A program made the translations under genes and the position numbers. Shown piece after piece: positions 5,679 through 12,323 of a stretch of 15,349 nucleotides of DNA. Below the pieces are notes generated by a model. That model searched no databases and had not been told where the DNA came from. It was given only the letters and a program-made list of their open reading frames with translations. The stretch lies in the NCBI GenBank assembly GCA_040758375.1, contig JBFLWE010000110.1:1-15349 (forward strand). The letters are read 5' to 3'. The first letter of the stretch is position 1, and the number at the start of each line of letters is the position of its first letter. The DNA is from CAMLIZ01 sp040758375 (GTDB lineage Bacteria; Pseudomonadota; Gammaproteobacteria; Burkholderiales; Burkholderiaceae_C).

Positions 5679-6830
5679 ATGTCTGACATCAACCGCGGCA
5701 GCCCAGCACCGGCGGAGGACGATGAGTTCTCCGCCGCGCCGCCGGCCTTGCCGTCGGAGGCGGACAGCGGCGCGCACTGGCGCGCCCTGATCACGCAGAT
5801 CGGCAGCGAAATCGCGGGCCCGCTCACCGCGGCGATGGAGCGCGTGACCGCACTCGCAGCCACGGGCAAGATCGACCGCCAGAACCTGCGCATGCTGCGC
5901 GAGGAAGTCGCAGCCGCCCGCCACGCCGGCATGGTGGCGCAGCAACTCGCACGCTTCGCGTCGGGCGCGGTACGGCAAAGCCACGAACGGCTGCACCTGA
6001 CGAGGCTGTTGAAGGACGTGCTGGTGCAGCGCGGGCGCGACCTGCAGGCGCGGGGGCTGCCGCTTCGGCAAATGCTGAAGTCGGCGGAAGTGATCGCTGA
6101 CGCTTCGTTGCTCTTCGCCTTGCTCAATGCGCTGCTCGACTGGTGCGCCGACCACGCACGTTCGGCCATCGATGTCCGGGTCGGGCACGTCGGCTGGCCA
6201 GTGCAAGCCCGGCTGAGCTGTCGATTCGCCTACCGGCTGGCGGACGATCTGCCGCGCGATGCACCACACCCGCCGCTGGACAGCCTCACCTGGCGCCTGG
6301 TGCAGCAGACCGGCTGGACCATGGGCCTGGTGGTCGAACGCGAGGACTCCGGCATCGAGACCACGGCCAGCATCACCTTCCCGCGCACGGTGAACCGCGA
6401 CGGCGACGGCATGAACGGCCTGGAGATCGACGAAGGTTTCCCGTCTTCGCAAAACTCCCGGCCGCTGGCCGGCAGCCACGTGCTGGTGCTCGCCTCTCGA
6501 CGCGAGGTGCGTACCCAGCTGCGCGAAGCCATCGCTCACATGGGCCTGGTCCTGGACTTCGTGACCTCGATCGACGAAGCGCGCGAATTTTGCGCGGGCG
6601 GCGTGCCGCACGCCATCGTGTACGAGTCGGTGCTCGGCGGCGAACGCCTGGACCGGCTGCGCGACGAACTGAGGCAAGAGGTGCCGCAGCTCGTGTTCGT
6701 CGAGATCCTAGAAGAAGGCGACACGTTCCAGGTCACGGGGGCGGGCATGCCGGTGGCGCGGGTCGGTCGCGAGGGGCTGGCCACGTCGCTGCCTTCGGCC
6801 TTGGTGTTCGAGCTGTCGAAAAACCTATGA
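5679..6830 (+). CDS. Degenerate hybrid sensor kinase-like protein (pseudokinase with pseudo-receiver)
   Basis: 383 aa, cytoplasmic: no signal peptide or membrane segment. Residues 1-33 are a low-complexity acidic/Pro tail. Residues 35-100 resemble the two-helix HisKA dimerisation domain, with GSEIAGPL where active kinases have SHELRTPL; Ser43 stands in for the phospho-His while Glu44 and Pro48-Leu49 remain. Residues 105-235 look like a worn HATPase_c domain: ASLLFALLNALLDWCADHA recalls the N box, but the Asn is lost and no DxGxG or GxGxG loop is present. Residues 264-383 follow a receiver fold, with Ala-Ser (272-273) in place of the acidic pair and Glu316 (VYESVL) in place of the phospho-Asp. 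AGGGAGG (5663-5669) sits 9 nt before the ATG at 5679 and only 3 nt before an ATG at 5673, so I chose 5679. tlpA-like follows after 37 bp. Probably regulatory by binding; the domain calls are inference. Confidence 0.8.
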   Translation: MSDINRGSPAPAEDDEFSAAPPALPSEADSGAHWRALITQIGSEIAGPLTAAMERVTALAATGKIDRQNLRMLREEVAAARHAGMVAQQLARFASGAVRQSHERLHLTRLLKDVLVQRGRDLQARGLPLRQMLKSAEVIADASLLFALLNALLDWCADHARSAIDVRVGHVGWPVQARLSCRFAYRLADDLPRDAPHPPLDSLTWRLVQQTGWTMGLVVEREDSGIETTASITFPRTVNRDGDGMNGLEIDEGFPSSQNSRPLAGSHVLVLASRREVRTQLREAIAHMGLVLDFVTSIDEAREFCAGGVPHAIVYESVLGGERLDRLRDELRQEVPQLVFVEILEEGDTFQVTGAGMPVARVGREGLATSLPSALVFELSKNL

Positions 6831-6867
6831 GAGAAGAAGCGCCATTGCGCTCGCCTACACTGGCGGC

Positions 6868-7383
6868 ATGAAGGCCTCCACCCGTCTCTTTGCCGGTGCC
6901 GCAGTCGTGCTTGCCCTGGGCATCGGCGGCGTGCTCACCTACCAGTCGCTCCATCGGTACCAGGTCATGCCCGACGTACCGTACACGCTGCTTGACGGCA
7001 GCTCGGCCACGACGGCGCAGCTGCGCGGCAAGGTGGCGCTGGTGAACTTCTGGGCCACCAGCTGCACCACCTGCGTGAAGGAGATGCCGCAGATCGTGGC
7101 CACGCACGAGAAGTACAAGTCGCGTGGCTTCGAGACGCTGGCCGTGGCGATGAGCTACGACCCGCCCGCATACGTGGCCAACTTCGCCGAAAGCCGCAAA
7201 CTGCCCTTCAAGGTGGCGGTGGACAACACCGGCAACATTGCCAAGAGCTTCGGCGACGTGCGGCTCACGCCGACCACCTACGTGATCAACAAGCGCGGCC
7301 AGATCGTCAAGCGCTACGTCGGCGAACCCGACTTCAAGGCGCTGCACGCATTGCTCGAAGAGCTGCTCGCCGAGTCGGCCTGA
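6868..7383 (+). CDS. TlpA/ResA-like membrane-anchored thioredoxin
   Basis: 171 aa. An N-terminal hydrophobic segment (about residues 8-26) with no clear cleavage site or lipobox suggests an inner-membrane anchor with the thioredoxin domain in the periplasm. The active site is WATSCTTC with Cys66 and Cys69; the cis-proline loop is LTPTTYVIN. The sequence VNFWATSCTTCVKEMP and the inserted AMSYDPPAYVANFAESRKLPFKVAVD are typical of TlpA/ResA/AhpC-TSA type thioredoxins, which reduce disulfides in cytochrome c or copper-site assembly. No cytochrome biogenesis gene is nearby, so the target is unknown. It lies 37 bp after the degenerate kinase gene and is probably co-transcribed. Its TGA stop abuts the stop of the opposing exporter gene. 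Confidence 0.92.
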   Translation: MKASTRLFAGAAVVLALGIGGVLTYQSLHRYQVMPDVPYTLLDGSSATTAQLRGKVALVNFWATSCTTCVKEMPQIVATHEKYKSRGFETLAVAMSYDPPAYVANFAESRKLPFKVAVDNTGNIAKSFGDVRLTPTTYVINKRGQIVKRYVGEPDFKALHALLEELLAESA

Positions 7384-8250
7384 TCACTTGGCGCGCATCG
7401 CGAGGAACGCCGCGCCGATGACCATGAGGGCTGCAATGCCCAGCTGCGGCGTCAAGGTGCGCCCGGTCACCAGCGCCAGCAGTGCAGTCGAGCCCAGCGG
7501 CGTGAGGTAGCTCAGCACGCCGATGGTGCGCGGGTCGCCTGCCTTGAGCGCCCGGTCCCACAGGAAGAACGCCGCGCCCAGCGGCCCCAGCCCCATGGCA
7601 GCGATGAGGGCCAGGTCGCGGCCTGCCAGTGTGAACGAGGGCTCCAGCAAGACGTGGCAGGCCAACGAGAGCACGCCAGACACCAGCCCGAACAGGCCGA
7701 TGGCGGCGGTGGGGAAACCCTCGCCCCGCTCGGCCAGCCGGCGCGTGGCGAGCGAGTAGCTGGCCCAGATGAAGGCCGAGCCCAGCGCCGGCAGGTAGCC
7801 CCAGGCCAGGCCACCGAAGCTGCGCCCGCCGAGGATGGCCAGCCCGGCACCTGCGAACCCGATCGCGCCGGCCAGCAGGTGCACAGCCTTCAGCCGCACG
7901 CCGGGCAGCCACAGTGGCGCCATCACCACGATCAGCAGCGGCCAGAGGTAGTTGACGAGATTGGCCTCCACCGGCGGCGCATGCCGCAGCGCGATGAAGA
8001 GGAGGAAGTGAAAGCCGAACAACGCGTAGACGCCCAGCGCCAGCACCCACGGCCCCACGCGCCACTCGCGCCAGCGCGACCAGGCGGGCACGCTGCCGAT
8101 CACCAGCGCCAGCCCGGTCAGCAGAAAGGGCGGCACCTGGGCCAGCGATACGCCCAGCGCCGCCAGGCTGGCCCAAAGCGCAATGGCCCCCAGCGCCAGC
8201 AGGTTGGGATGCAAGGGCGCGGAGGCGGTCGAGATGGCTTCGGAAGACAT
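7384..8250 (-). CDS. EamA/DMT-family exporter (YddG-like)
   Basis: 288 aa and strongly hydrophobic, with about ten membrane segments in two EamA repeats, the usual DMT layout. The stretch APPVEANLVNYLWPLLIVVMAPLWLPG closely matches the signature of YddG-type aromatic amino-acid or metabolite exporters. I chose the ATG at 8250 (MSSEAISTAS); an in-frame ATG at 8271 would add seven residues, and neither has a good Shine-Dalgarno. It follows the AraC-type regulator gene on the same strand, 78 bp downstream, with an 18-bp perfect palindrome between them, so the regulator may control it. It converges with the tlpA-like gene, the stop codons forming TGATCA with no bases between. Substrate not determined. 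Confidence 0.92.
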   Translation of the reverse strand: MSSEAISTASAPLHPNLLALGAIALWASLAALGVSLAQVPPFLLTGLALVIGSVPAWSRWREWRVGPWVLALGVYALFGFHFLLFIALRHAPPVEANLVNYLWPLLIVVMAPLWLPGVRLKAVHLLAGAIGFAGAGLAILGGRSFGGLAWGYLPALGSAFIWASYSLATRRLAERGEGFPTAAIGLFGLVSGVLSLACHVLLEPSFTLAGRDLALIAAMGLGPLGAAFFLWDRALKAGDPRTIGVLSYLTPLGSTALLALVTGRTLTPQLGIAALMVIGAAFLAMRAK

Positions 8251-8293
8251 GCCGCCAAGCCTAGTCGGCATGGTGAACGGGCGCCGTCGCGCG

Positions 8294-8311
8294 GCGACGA
8301 TCGATCGTCGC
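8294..8311. promoter_or_regulatory. Perfect 18-bp palindrome between the AraC-type gene and the exporter gene
   Basis: GCGACGATCGATCGTCGC is a perfect inverted repeat without spacer, in the gap between the regulator stop (8329) and the exporter start (8250). No T-tract follows it on the minus strand, so a terminator is less likely than an operator. A symmetrical site is unusual for AraC proteins, which usually bind direct repeats, so another factor may bind here. Confidence 0.4.
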
Positions 8312-8328
8312 GCGCCAACGGTGATGGC

Positions 8329-9045
8329 TCAACCGGCCCTGCGCAAGGCCGCGGTAAGCGCCGACGGCGAACGGTAGCCGCAGCGCAGCGCCACCTCGGC
8401 CACCGGAAGCCCCTGCGCGCGCCAGCGGCGCGCCGCGGCGAGCCGGCGCTCGCGCACCCAGGCCAGCGGCGGCATGCCCCACTGCTGCACGCAGCGCGCA
8501 GCGAACTGCGATGGGCTCAGGTGCACCCGGGCGGCCAGCTGTGCCACGCCCAGCGGCTGGTCGAGCCGGGTCTCCACCCAGGCCTGTAGCGCCGGCCAGT
8601 CGATGCGGCGGCCGCGCGGCGCCGCCGCCAACGGCAAAGCCCGCGCCGCCAACGAGTGCAGCAGCAGCGGCACGGCGGCCTGCAGCACAACGCTGCCGGC
8701 AGGCTGCGTCTGCAGGTACTCCAGCAGGCGCGGCAACGCGGGCTCGCCCTCCACCACGCGACCGGCGAGCGGCTCCAGGCTCGGGGAGCAGGTGTCGAGC
8801 ACGAAGCATTGCGCGGGCTGCCCCACAGCATCGCGGCCGGCCCAGAAGTCGTGGCGGGCGCCCGGTGCGATCACCGCCACGCGGCCGGCCGTCATGCGCA
8901 CACCGTGGCCTTCGATCTCCAGCTCCAGCACGCCGCGCCAGCCCCACAGCACCTGGTAGTGCGCATGGGCGTGGCTGCCGGGCGAGGGGCCGTAGCGGCG
9001 CAGGCTGAGCTGGGGTTCTTCGAGGCCGGACATGGGAGCACTCAT
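8329..9045 (-). CDS. AraC-family transcriptional regulator
   Basis: 238 aa. An N-terminal cupin-like sensing domain (residues 12-100) includes HAHAHYQVLWGWRG and VRMTAGRVAVIAPGARHDFWAG, the typical effector-binding barrel. The C-terminal DNA-binding domain has two helix-turn-helix units, near residues 165-190 (LGVAQLAARVHLSPSQFAAR) and 213-236 (LPVAEVALRCGYRSPSALTAAL). The protein ends right after the second unit and lacks the usual final FG-x-SP-x-x-(Y/W)-R helix. The ATG at 9045 overlaps the rsgA stop in an ATGA arrangement; another ATG lies at 9033. The frame is open further upstream, but that part overlaps rsgA and looks non-coding. By position it probably regulates the exporter downstream. 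Confidence 0.9.
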   Translation of the reverse strand: MSAPMSGLEEPQLSLRRYGPSPGSHAHAHYQVLWGWRGVLELEIEGHGVRMTAGRVAVIAPGARHDFWAGRDAVGQPAQCFVLDTCSPSLEPLAGRVVEGEPALPRLLEYLQTQPAGSVVLQAAVPLLLHSLAARALPLAAAPRGRRIDWPALQAWVETRLDQPLGVAQLAARVHLSPSQFAARCVQQWGMPPLAWVRERRLAAARRWRAQGLPVAEVALRCGYRSPSALTAALRRAG

Positions 9046-10112
9046 TCGCCGCGCTTGTTGCGCAGCATCAGGCGCCCGATCATGCCGCGGCGCTTCCATT
9101 CGCTCAACTGGCGCCGGCGGTCCAGCGGGGTCATGCTGTCGCGACGCATCTCGCGCTGCAGCTTGTGGAAGTTGTGGATGCGGTCCGGCTCCACGCGCGC
9201 GGCCACCGCGCAGCCGGGCTCGCCCTGGTGCCGGCAGTTGCGGAAGCGGCAATGCGCCGACAGGCGCGCGATGTCGTCGAAGCTGGCGGCCAGGGTCTGT
9301 TCGTCGGCATCGGGCCGCAACGTGCGCACGCCGGGCGTGTCGATCAGGCAGGCGCCGCCGGGCAGGCGCAGCAACGAACGCGCGGTGGTGGTATGGCGCC
9401 CGCGGCCGTCACCTTCGCGCGTGGCGCCGGTCGGCTGCAGCGCATGGCCCAGCAGCGTGTTGGCCAAGGTGGACTTGCCGGCACCGCTGGAGCCCAGCAG
9501 CACCAGCGTGCGCCCAGGCTGCAACCAGGGATCGAGCGCCTGCGCGGCCTCGGGCATGCGGCTGTCGACCACCACGCGCGGCACGGCGGCGGGCAGCCGG
9601 CCCTGCAGGCGCGCCAGGGCCTGCGGCACGTCGTCGCACAGGTCGCGCTTGGTCAGCACCAGCACCGGCTCCACGCGGCTGCCCTGCACCAGCGCCAGGA
9701 AGCGCTCGATGCGGCGCAGGTTGAAGTCGGCATCCAGGCCGGTGACGATGAACGCGGTGTCGACATTGCTGACGACGATGTGGCGGTTGCCTTCGGCGTC
9801 GCGGCGCGTCAGCGCGCCGCCGGGCCACAGGCAGTGGGTGAGCCACCAGGCGCCATGGGGGTCGCGCTGCGCCAAGCCCCAGTCGCCGACGGCGACGGCA
9901 TCGCCCACGTCGGCCAGTCCGCGCGCCAGGCCGGGAAGCCGGCGGGCGGCGAAGCCCTGCGTACCGTCGTCGAGCCGCACCGTCTCGCGGTGCACTTCGG
10001 TCACCCGCACCGGCAGGCAGCCCGGGTTGCGCTCCAGCAGCTGGAGCAGTTCTTGCGCCACGGGCAGCGTGAGGCCGATGCTGCGCAGCGCTTCAAGATG
10101 GAGTTTTTGCAT
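9042..10112 (-). CDS. rsgA: Ribosome small-subunit-dependent GTPase A
   Basis: 356 aa, circularly permuted GTPase that helps late maturation of the 30S subunit. An OB-fold N-terminal domain (about residues 33-100) is followed by G motifs in permuted order: G4 LTKRD (154-157), G1 GSSGAGKST (207-215), the TTT switch (241-243) and G3 DTPG (258-261). The C-terminal zinc knuckle is C288, C293, H295, C301 (CRFRNCRHQGEPGC). The OB domain is slightly divergent and begins after a 32-residue lead. The ATG at 10112 has no strong Shine-Dalgarno. The stop overlaps the AraC-type gene start by ATGA, tying a ribosome assembly factor to a transport regulator in one transcript, an arrangement I regard as unusual. 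Confidence 0.95.
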   Translation of the reverse strand: MQKLHLEALRSIGLTLPVAQELLQLLERNPGCLPVRVTEVHRETVRLDDGTQGFAARRLPGLARGLADVGDAVAVGDWGLAQRDPHGAWWLTHCLWPGGALTRRDAEGNRHIVVSNVDTAFIVTGLDADFNLRRIERFLALVQGSRVEPVLVLTKRDLCDDVPQALARLQGRLPAAVPRVVVDSRMPEAAQALDPWLQPGRTLVLLGSSGAGKSTLANTLLGHALQPTGATREGDGRGRHTTTARSLLRLPGGACLIDTPGVRTLRPDADEQTLAASFDDIARLSAHCRFRNCRHQGEPGCAVAARVEPDRIHNFHKLQREMRRDSMTPLDRRRQLSEWKRRGMIGRLMLRNKRGE

Positions 10113-10215
10113 CTAGGTCGTGAAGCAGAGGTTCCGTCGCGCCGCAGGCATGAGCGCCCGCGGCGAATCAAAAGGGGACGGAAGCTCCCGGCACGGCCGG
10201 GGATGCGAGGTTCTG

Positions 10216-10239
10216 GGCCCGCGCGCTGCGGCGCGGGCC
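10216..10239 (-). terminator. GC-rich hairpin after the 24-codon ORF, possible terminator
   Basis: A perfect 9-bp stem GGCCCGCGC/GCGCGGGCC with a 6-nt loop, 5 bp beyond the stop of the small ORF and about 150 bp beyond the GH17 stop on the minus strand. There is no T-tract after it, so if it ends transcription it would do so weakly or with Rho. It could also be a structured leader for rsgA, about 100 bp downstream. The rest of 10113-10385 shows nothing I can name apart from the small ORF. Confidence 0.4.
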
Positions 10240-10244
10240 GCGGC

Positions 10245-10319
10245 TCACCGGGCGGCGGCCGAGAGCGTTCCGGAAGGTGCGACAGGCGGCACCAGGGCGG
10301 GCGTGGCGTGTAAGTCCAT
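10245..10319 (-). CDS. Possible small ORF (24 aa) with perfect Shine-Dalgarno
   Basis: The leftward frame encodes MDLHATPALVPPVAPSGTLS followed by AAAR and a stop. It is preceded by AAGGAGG (10325-10331) at 5 nt, the strongest ribosome site in this window. It starts 66 bp after the GH17 stop and ends 5 bp before a stable hairpin. It has one rare TTA codon and no recognisable family. It could be a small protein co-transcribed with GH17, a leader peptide for rsgA, a remnant of a lost gene, or chance. Only the ribosome site supports translation. Confidence 0.3.
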   Translation of the reverse strand: MDLHATPALVPPVAPSGTLSAAAR

Positions 10320-10385
10320 GGCTGCCTCCTTTTCCGGTTGCGTCGAAGACGAAGGCGCGCAGTGTGGCAGCACCGCGCGCCGAGG

Positions 10386-12113
10386 TCAATGGCGTTCCCA
10401 GTAGATGCGGTCCACCAGGATCGGCGCGGTGCTGCCGCCGGCGTTGCCGGTGAGGCCGTAGCGGTCGGCGATCACGAAGGCAGAGGTCACGCGTGCCATG
10501 TCCAGCGTGGCGGTGGGCGGCTGGCCGAACGCCGGCGCGGCCCGGGCCTTGATCGCCGAGATCGGCACCGAGACCTGGTGCCACGCGCCGTCGTTCTGGT
10601 AGCCGAATTCGCCGGGCGCGATCGCCAGGTACGCATCGACGCCGGTGCCGTCGGCGGTGCTGCCGGTGAAGAAGCCGATCTCCAGCTTGCCGGGGTAGGT
10701 GGTCTTGACCGAGAAGTTCAGGTAGGCGTTGGCGGTGTCGAACGCGCGCAGGTCCACCGGGCCGCCCAGCGCCTGGAAGAAGCCCCAGCCCCAGTCCTTG
10801 GGCACCGGCGTGACGTGCAGGGCATTGGCGCCCTCGGCGGCATCGCCGCCGGCCACGGCGCCGTTGGCCGTGGGCGGGCTGTCCCACGGCGTCCAGGTGG
10901 GCGTGCCGGAGGGCACCGCCGCGTCGGCCGGCACGCTGTCGGCGAACAGGTAGTAGCTGTTGGCGGTGACCTGCGACGGCGGCGGGGGCGGCACGTAGTA
11001 GATGGCATCCGCGTCGGTGTACTGCGTGCCGTCGTGCTGGTCCACCGGGAAGTACGACTGCACCGCATAGCGCGCCTTGCGGTTCACGTCGAACAGGCCC
11101 CAGCCGTCGTCGGCCCCCTTCCAGGGCTCGTCGAAGGCCTCGAAGTAGAAGATCTGCTTCGGGCCGTCGGTCCAGGCCGCGAGGCGGTCGATGTACATCT
11201 TCTGGTTGACCGGGTGGTCGCGGTGGGTCTCGGGGCCGAAGGTCTTCCAGCCCGTCTCGCCGATGACGACGGGGATCGTGATGCCCTGCGACTGGAAGTA
11301 CGCTTTCACCGCGTTGTAGTCGGCCTTGGCCTTGGCGATCATCGTGTCCATCATCGCCGTGGCCCGCTGGGCGGGCGGGACGTCCTCATGCTTCCACGCG
11401 AAGTTCGGGATGTAGAAGCTGTCGAGCAGCGGGTAGGTGTGGATCGAGGCGAAGTCGATCTCGTCGGTGACGGTCTTCGTCTGGTACTTGTTGCCGTCGT
11501 TGGCGAAGAAGGCCCAGTTGTCATCGGTGGTCACCGGCTGCGTGACCGCCGTGCGCACCTGCCGGATGTAGGCTGCCATCTCGGCCGGCGGCACCCTCAG
11601 CGTGGACCAGTCGACCATCGTCTCGTTGCCGACGCTGACCGCCAGCACGATGTCCTTGTAGGTGTTCGCCAGCGCGATGCCGCGCGCGATCTCGGCCTGG
11701 TTCTCGGCATCCTGGGTGGCCTTCGGGCCGTTGATCCAGATGCCCAGCTGCACCTTGATGTCGAGGCGATGCTCGGCGATGGTCTGCAGCACCACCTTGG
11801 TATCCACGTCGTGGCTGCCGAACAGGCGGATCAGGCCGAAGCGGGCCTGCTGCAGCAGTTGCAGGTCTTCCAGCACCTGTGCGGCGGTGGGCGGCGCGCT
11901 GCGGTCCGGGCCGCGGTAGCCGGAATAGGCCACCGCCTTGCGGGAGAAGAACTCCGCCGGCAAGGCGCGCGGGCCGGTCGCCGTGGGCGGCGGCGGGCTG
12001 CCGCCGGGTGGCGGCGCAGTGTCCGCATCGCCTCCGCCGCCGCAGCCGGCAAGCAGCGCAAGCATGAAGCCGAGCAGCGCGCACAGGCGGCGCGCAAGGG
12101 ACAGGAAGTTCAT
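10386..12113 (-). CDS. Secreted GH17-family beta-glucanase lipoprotein
   Basis: 575 aa. The signal peptide ends in the lipobox LAGC (Cys24), followed by a Gly/Pro-rich linker (25-50), so the enzyme is predicted to be a surface or periplasmic lipoprotein. Residues 55-360 form a (beta/alpha)8 GH17 domain: GYRGPDRSAPPTAAQVLEDLQLL, FGLIRLFGSHD, the acid/base Glu164 in VSVGNET, and the nucleophile Glu286 in VVIGETGW. Known GH17 enzymes cut beta-1,3-glucans or transfer glucosyl units. After a Pro-rich hinge (PPPPPS, 375-380) comes a beta-rich C-terminal domain (381-575) resembling carbohydrate-binding or jelly-roll modules. The ATG at 12113 is chosen over the upstream open frame because GAGGAGA lies 9 nt before it and a clean signal peptide follows. 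A LacI-type operator sits 35 bp upstream. No LacI-type gene is in the window. Confidence 0.9.
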   Translation of the reverse strand: MNFLSLARRLCALLGFMLALLAGCGGGGDADTAPPPGGSPPPPTATGPRALPAEFFSRKAVAYSGYRGPDRSAPPTAAQVLEDLQLLQQARFGLIRLFGSHDVDTKVVLQTIAEHRLDIKVQLGIWINGPKATQDAENQAEIARGIALANTYKDIVLAVSVGNETMVDWSTLRVPPAEMAAYIRQVRTAVTQPVTTDDNWAFFANDGNKYQTKTVTDEIDFASIHTYPLLDSFYIPNFAWKHEDVPPAQRATAMMDTMIAKAKADYNAVKAYFQSQGITIPVVIGETGWKTFGPETHRDHPVNQKMYIDRLAAWTDGPKQIFYFEAFDEPWKGADDGWGLFDVNRKARYAVQSYFPVDQHDGTQYTDADAIYYVPPPPPSQVTANSYYLFADSVPADAAVPSGTPTWTPWDSPPTANGAVAGGDAAEGANALHVTPVPKDWGWGFFQALGGPVDLRAFDTANAYLNFSVKTTYPGKLEIGFFTGSTADGTGVDAYLAIAPGEFGYQNDGAWHQVSVPISAIKARAAPAFGQPPTATLDMARVTSAFVIADRYGLTGNAGGSTAPILVDRIYWERH

Positions 12114-12148
12114 GGGCGGTCGTCTCCTCGTTGAGTGTGTGCGTCTTA

Positions 12149-12162
12149 TGAAAGCGCTTTCA
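12149..12162. promoter_or_regulatory. LacI/GalR-family operator upstream of the GH17 gene
   Basis: TGAAAGCGCTTTCA is a perfect 14-bp palindrome with the central CG of LacI/GalR-family operators and fits the shape of cre-like sites. It lies 35 bp before the GH17 start codon, right after the predicted -10, covering the expected transcription start. A bound repressor would block initiation, consistent with induction by a glucan breakdown sugar. The repressor gene is elsewhere. Confidence 0.75.
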
Positions 12163-12163
12163 C

Positions 12164-12193
12164 AGCTTAACGACGCGTGCCGTCGCGTGTCAA
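12164..12193 (-). promoter_or_regulatory. Probable promoter of the GH17 gene
   Basis: A perfect -35 TTGACA (12188-12193) is followed after 18 bp by TAAGCT (12164-12169), a weak -10 (3 of 6). The predicted start, near 12157, falls inside the palindromic operator. The rest of the 210-bp gap to lipA (12194-12323) shows no further clear element; I see no convincing lipA terminator. Confidence 0.5.
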
Positions 12194-12323
12194 TCGAGAC
12201 GGACCGCAGGGCGCGGCGCTTCGCGCGACCGCAGCGTGAGGGAGGCGTCAAGGGGTGGATGCGTCCAGCGAGCCGGCGGCCCGACGGCAGGACGCGACAA
12301 CCGGCCGAGGCGGCGCGGTGGTA

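Noticed and set aside
5397..6677. A 426-codon minus-strand frame opposite the degenerate kinase
   Set aside because: Composition typical of antisense frames; the plus strand has a ribosome site and domain-like pattern.
10338..12134. A 598-codon open frame on the plus strand opposite the GH17 gene
   Set aside because: Low-complexity Val/Gly/Arg-rich translation with no motif; the opposite strand carries the GH17 catalytic residues and a clear ribosome site.
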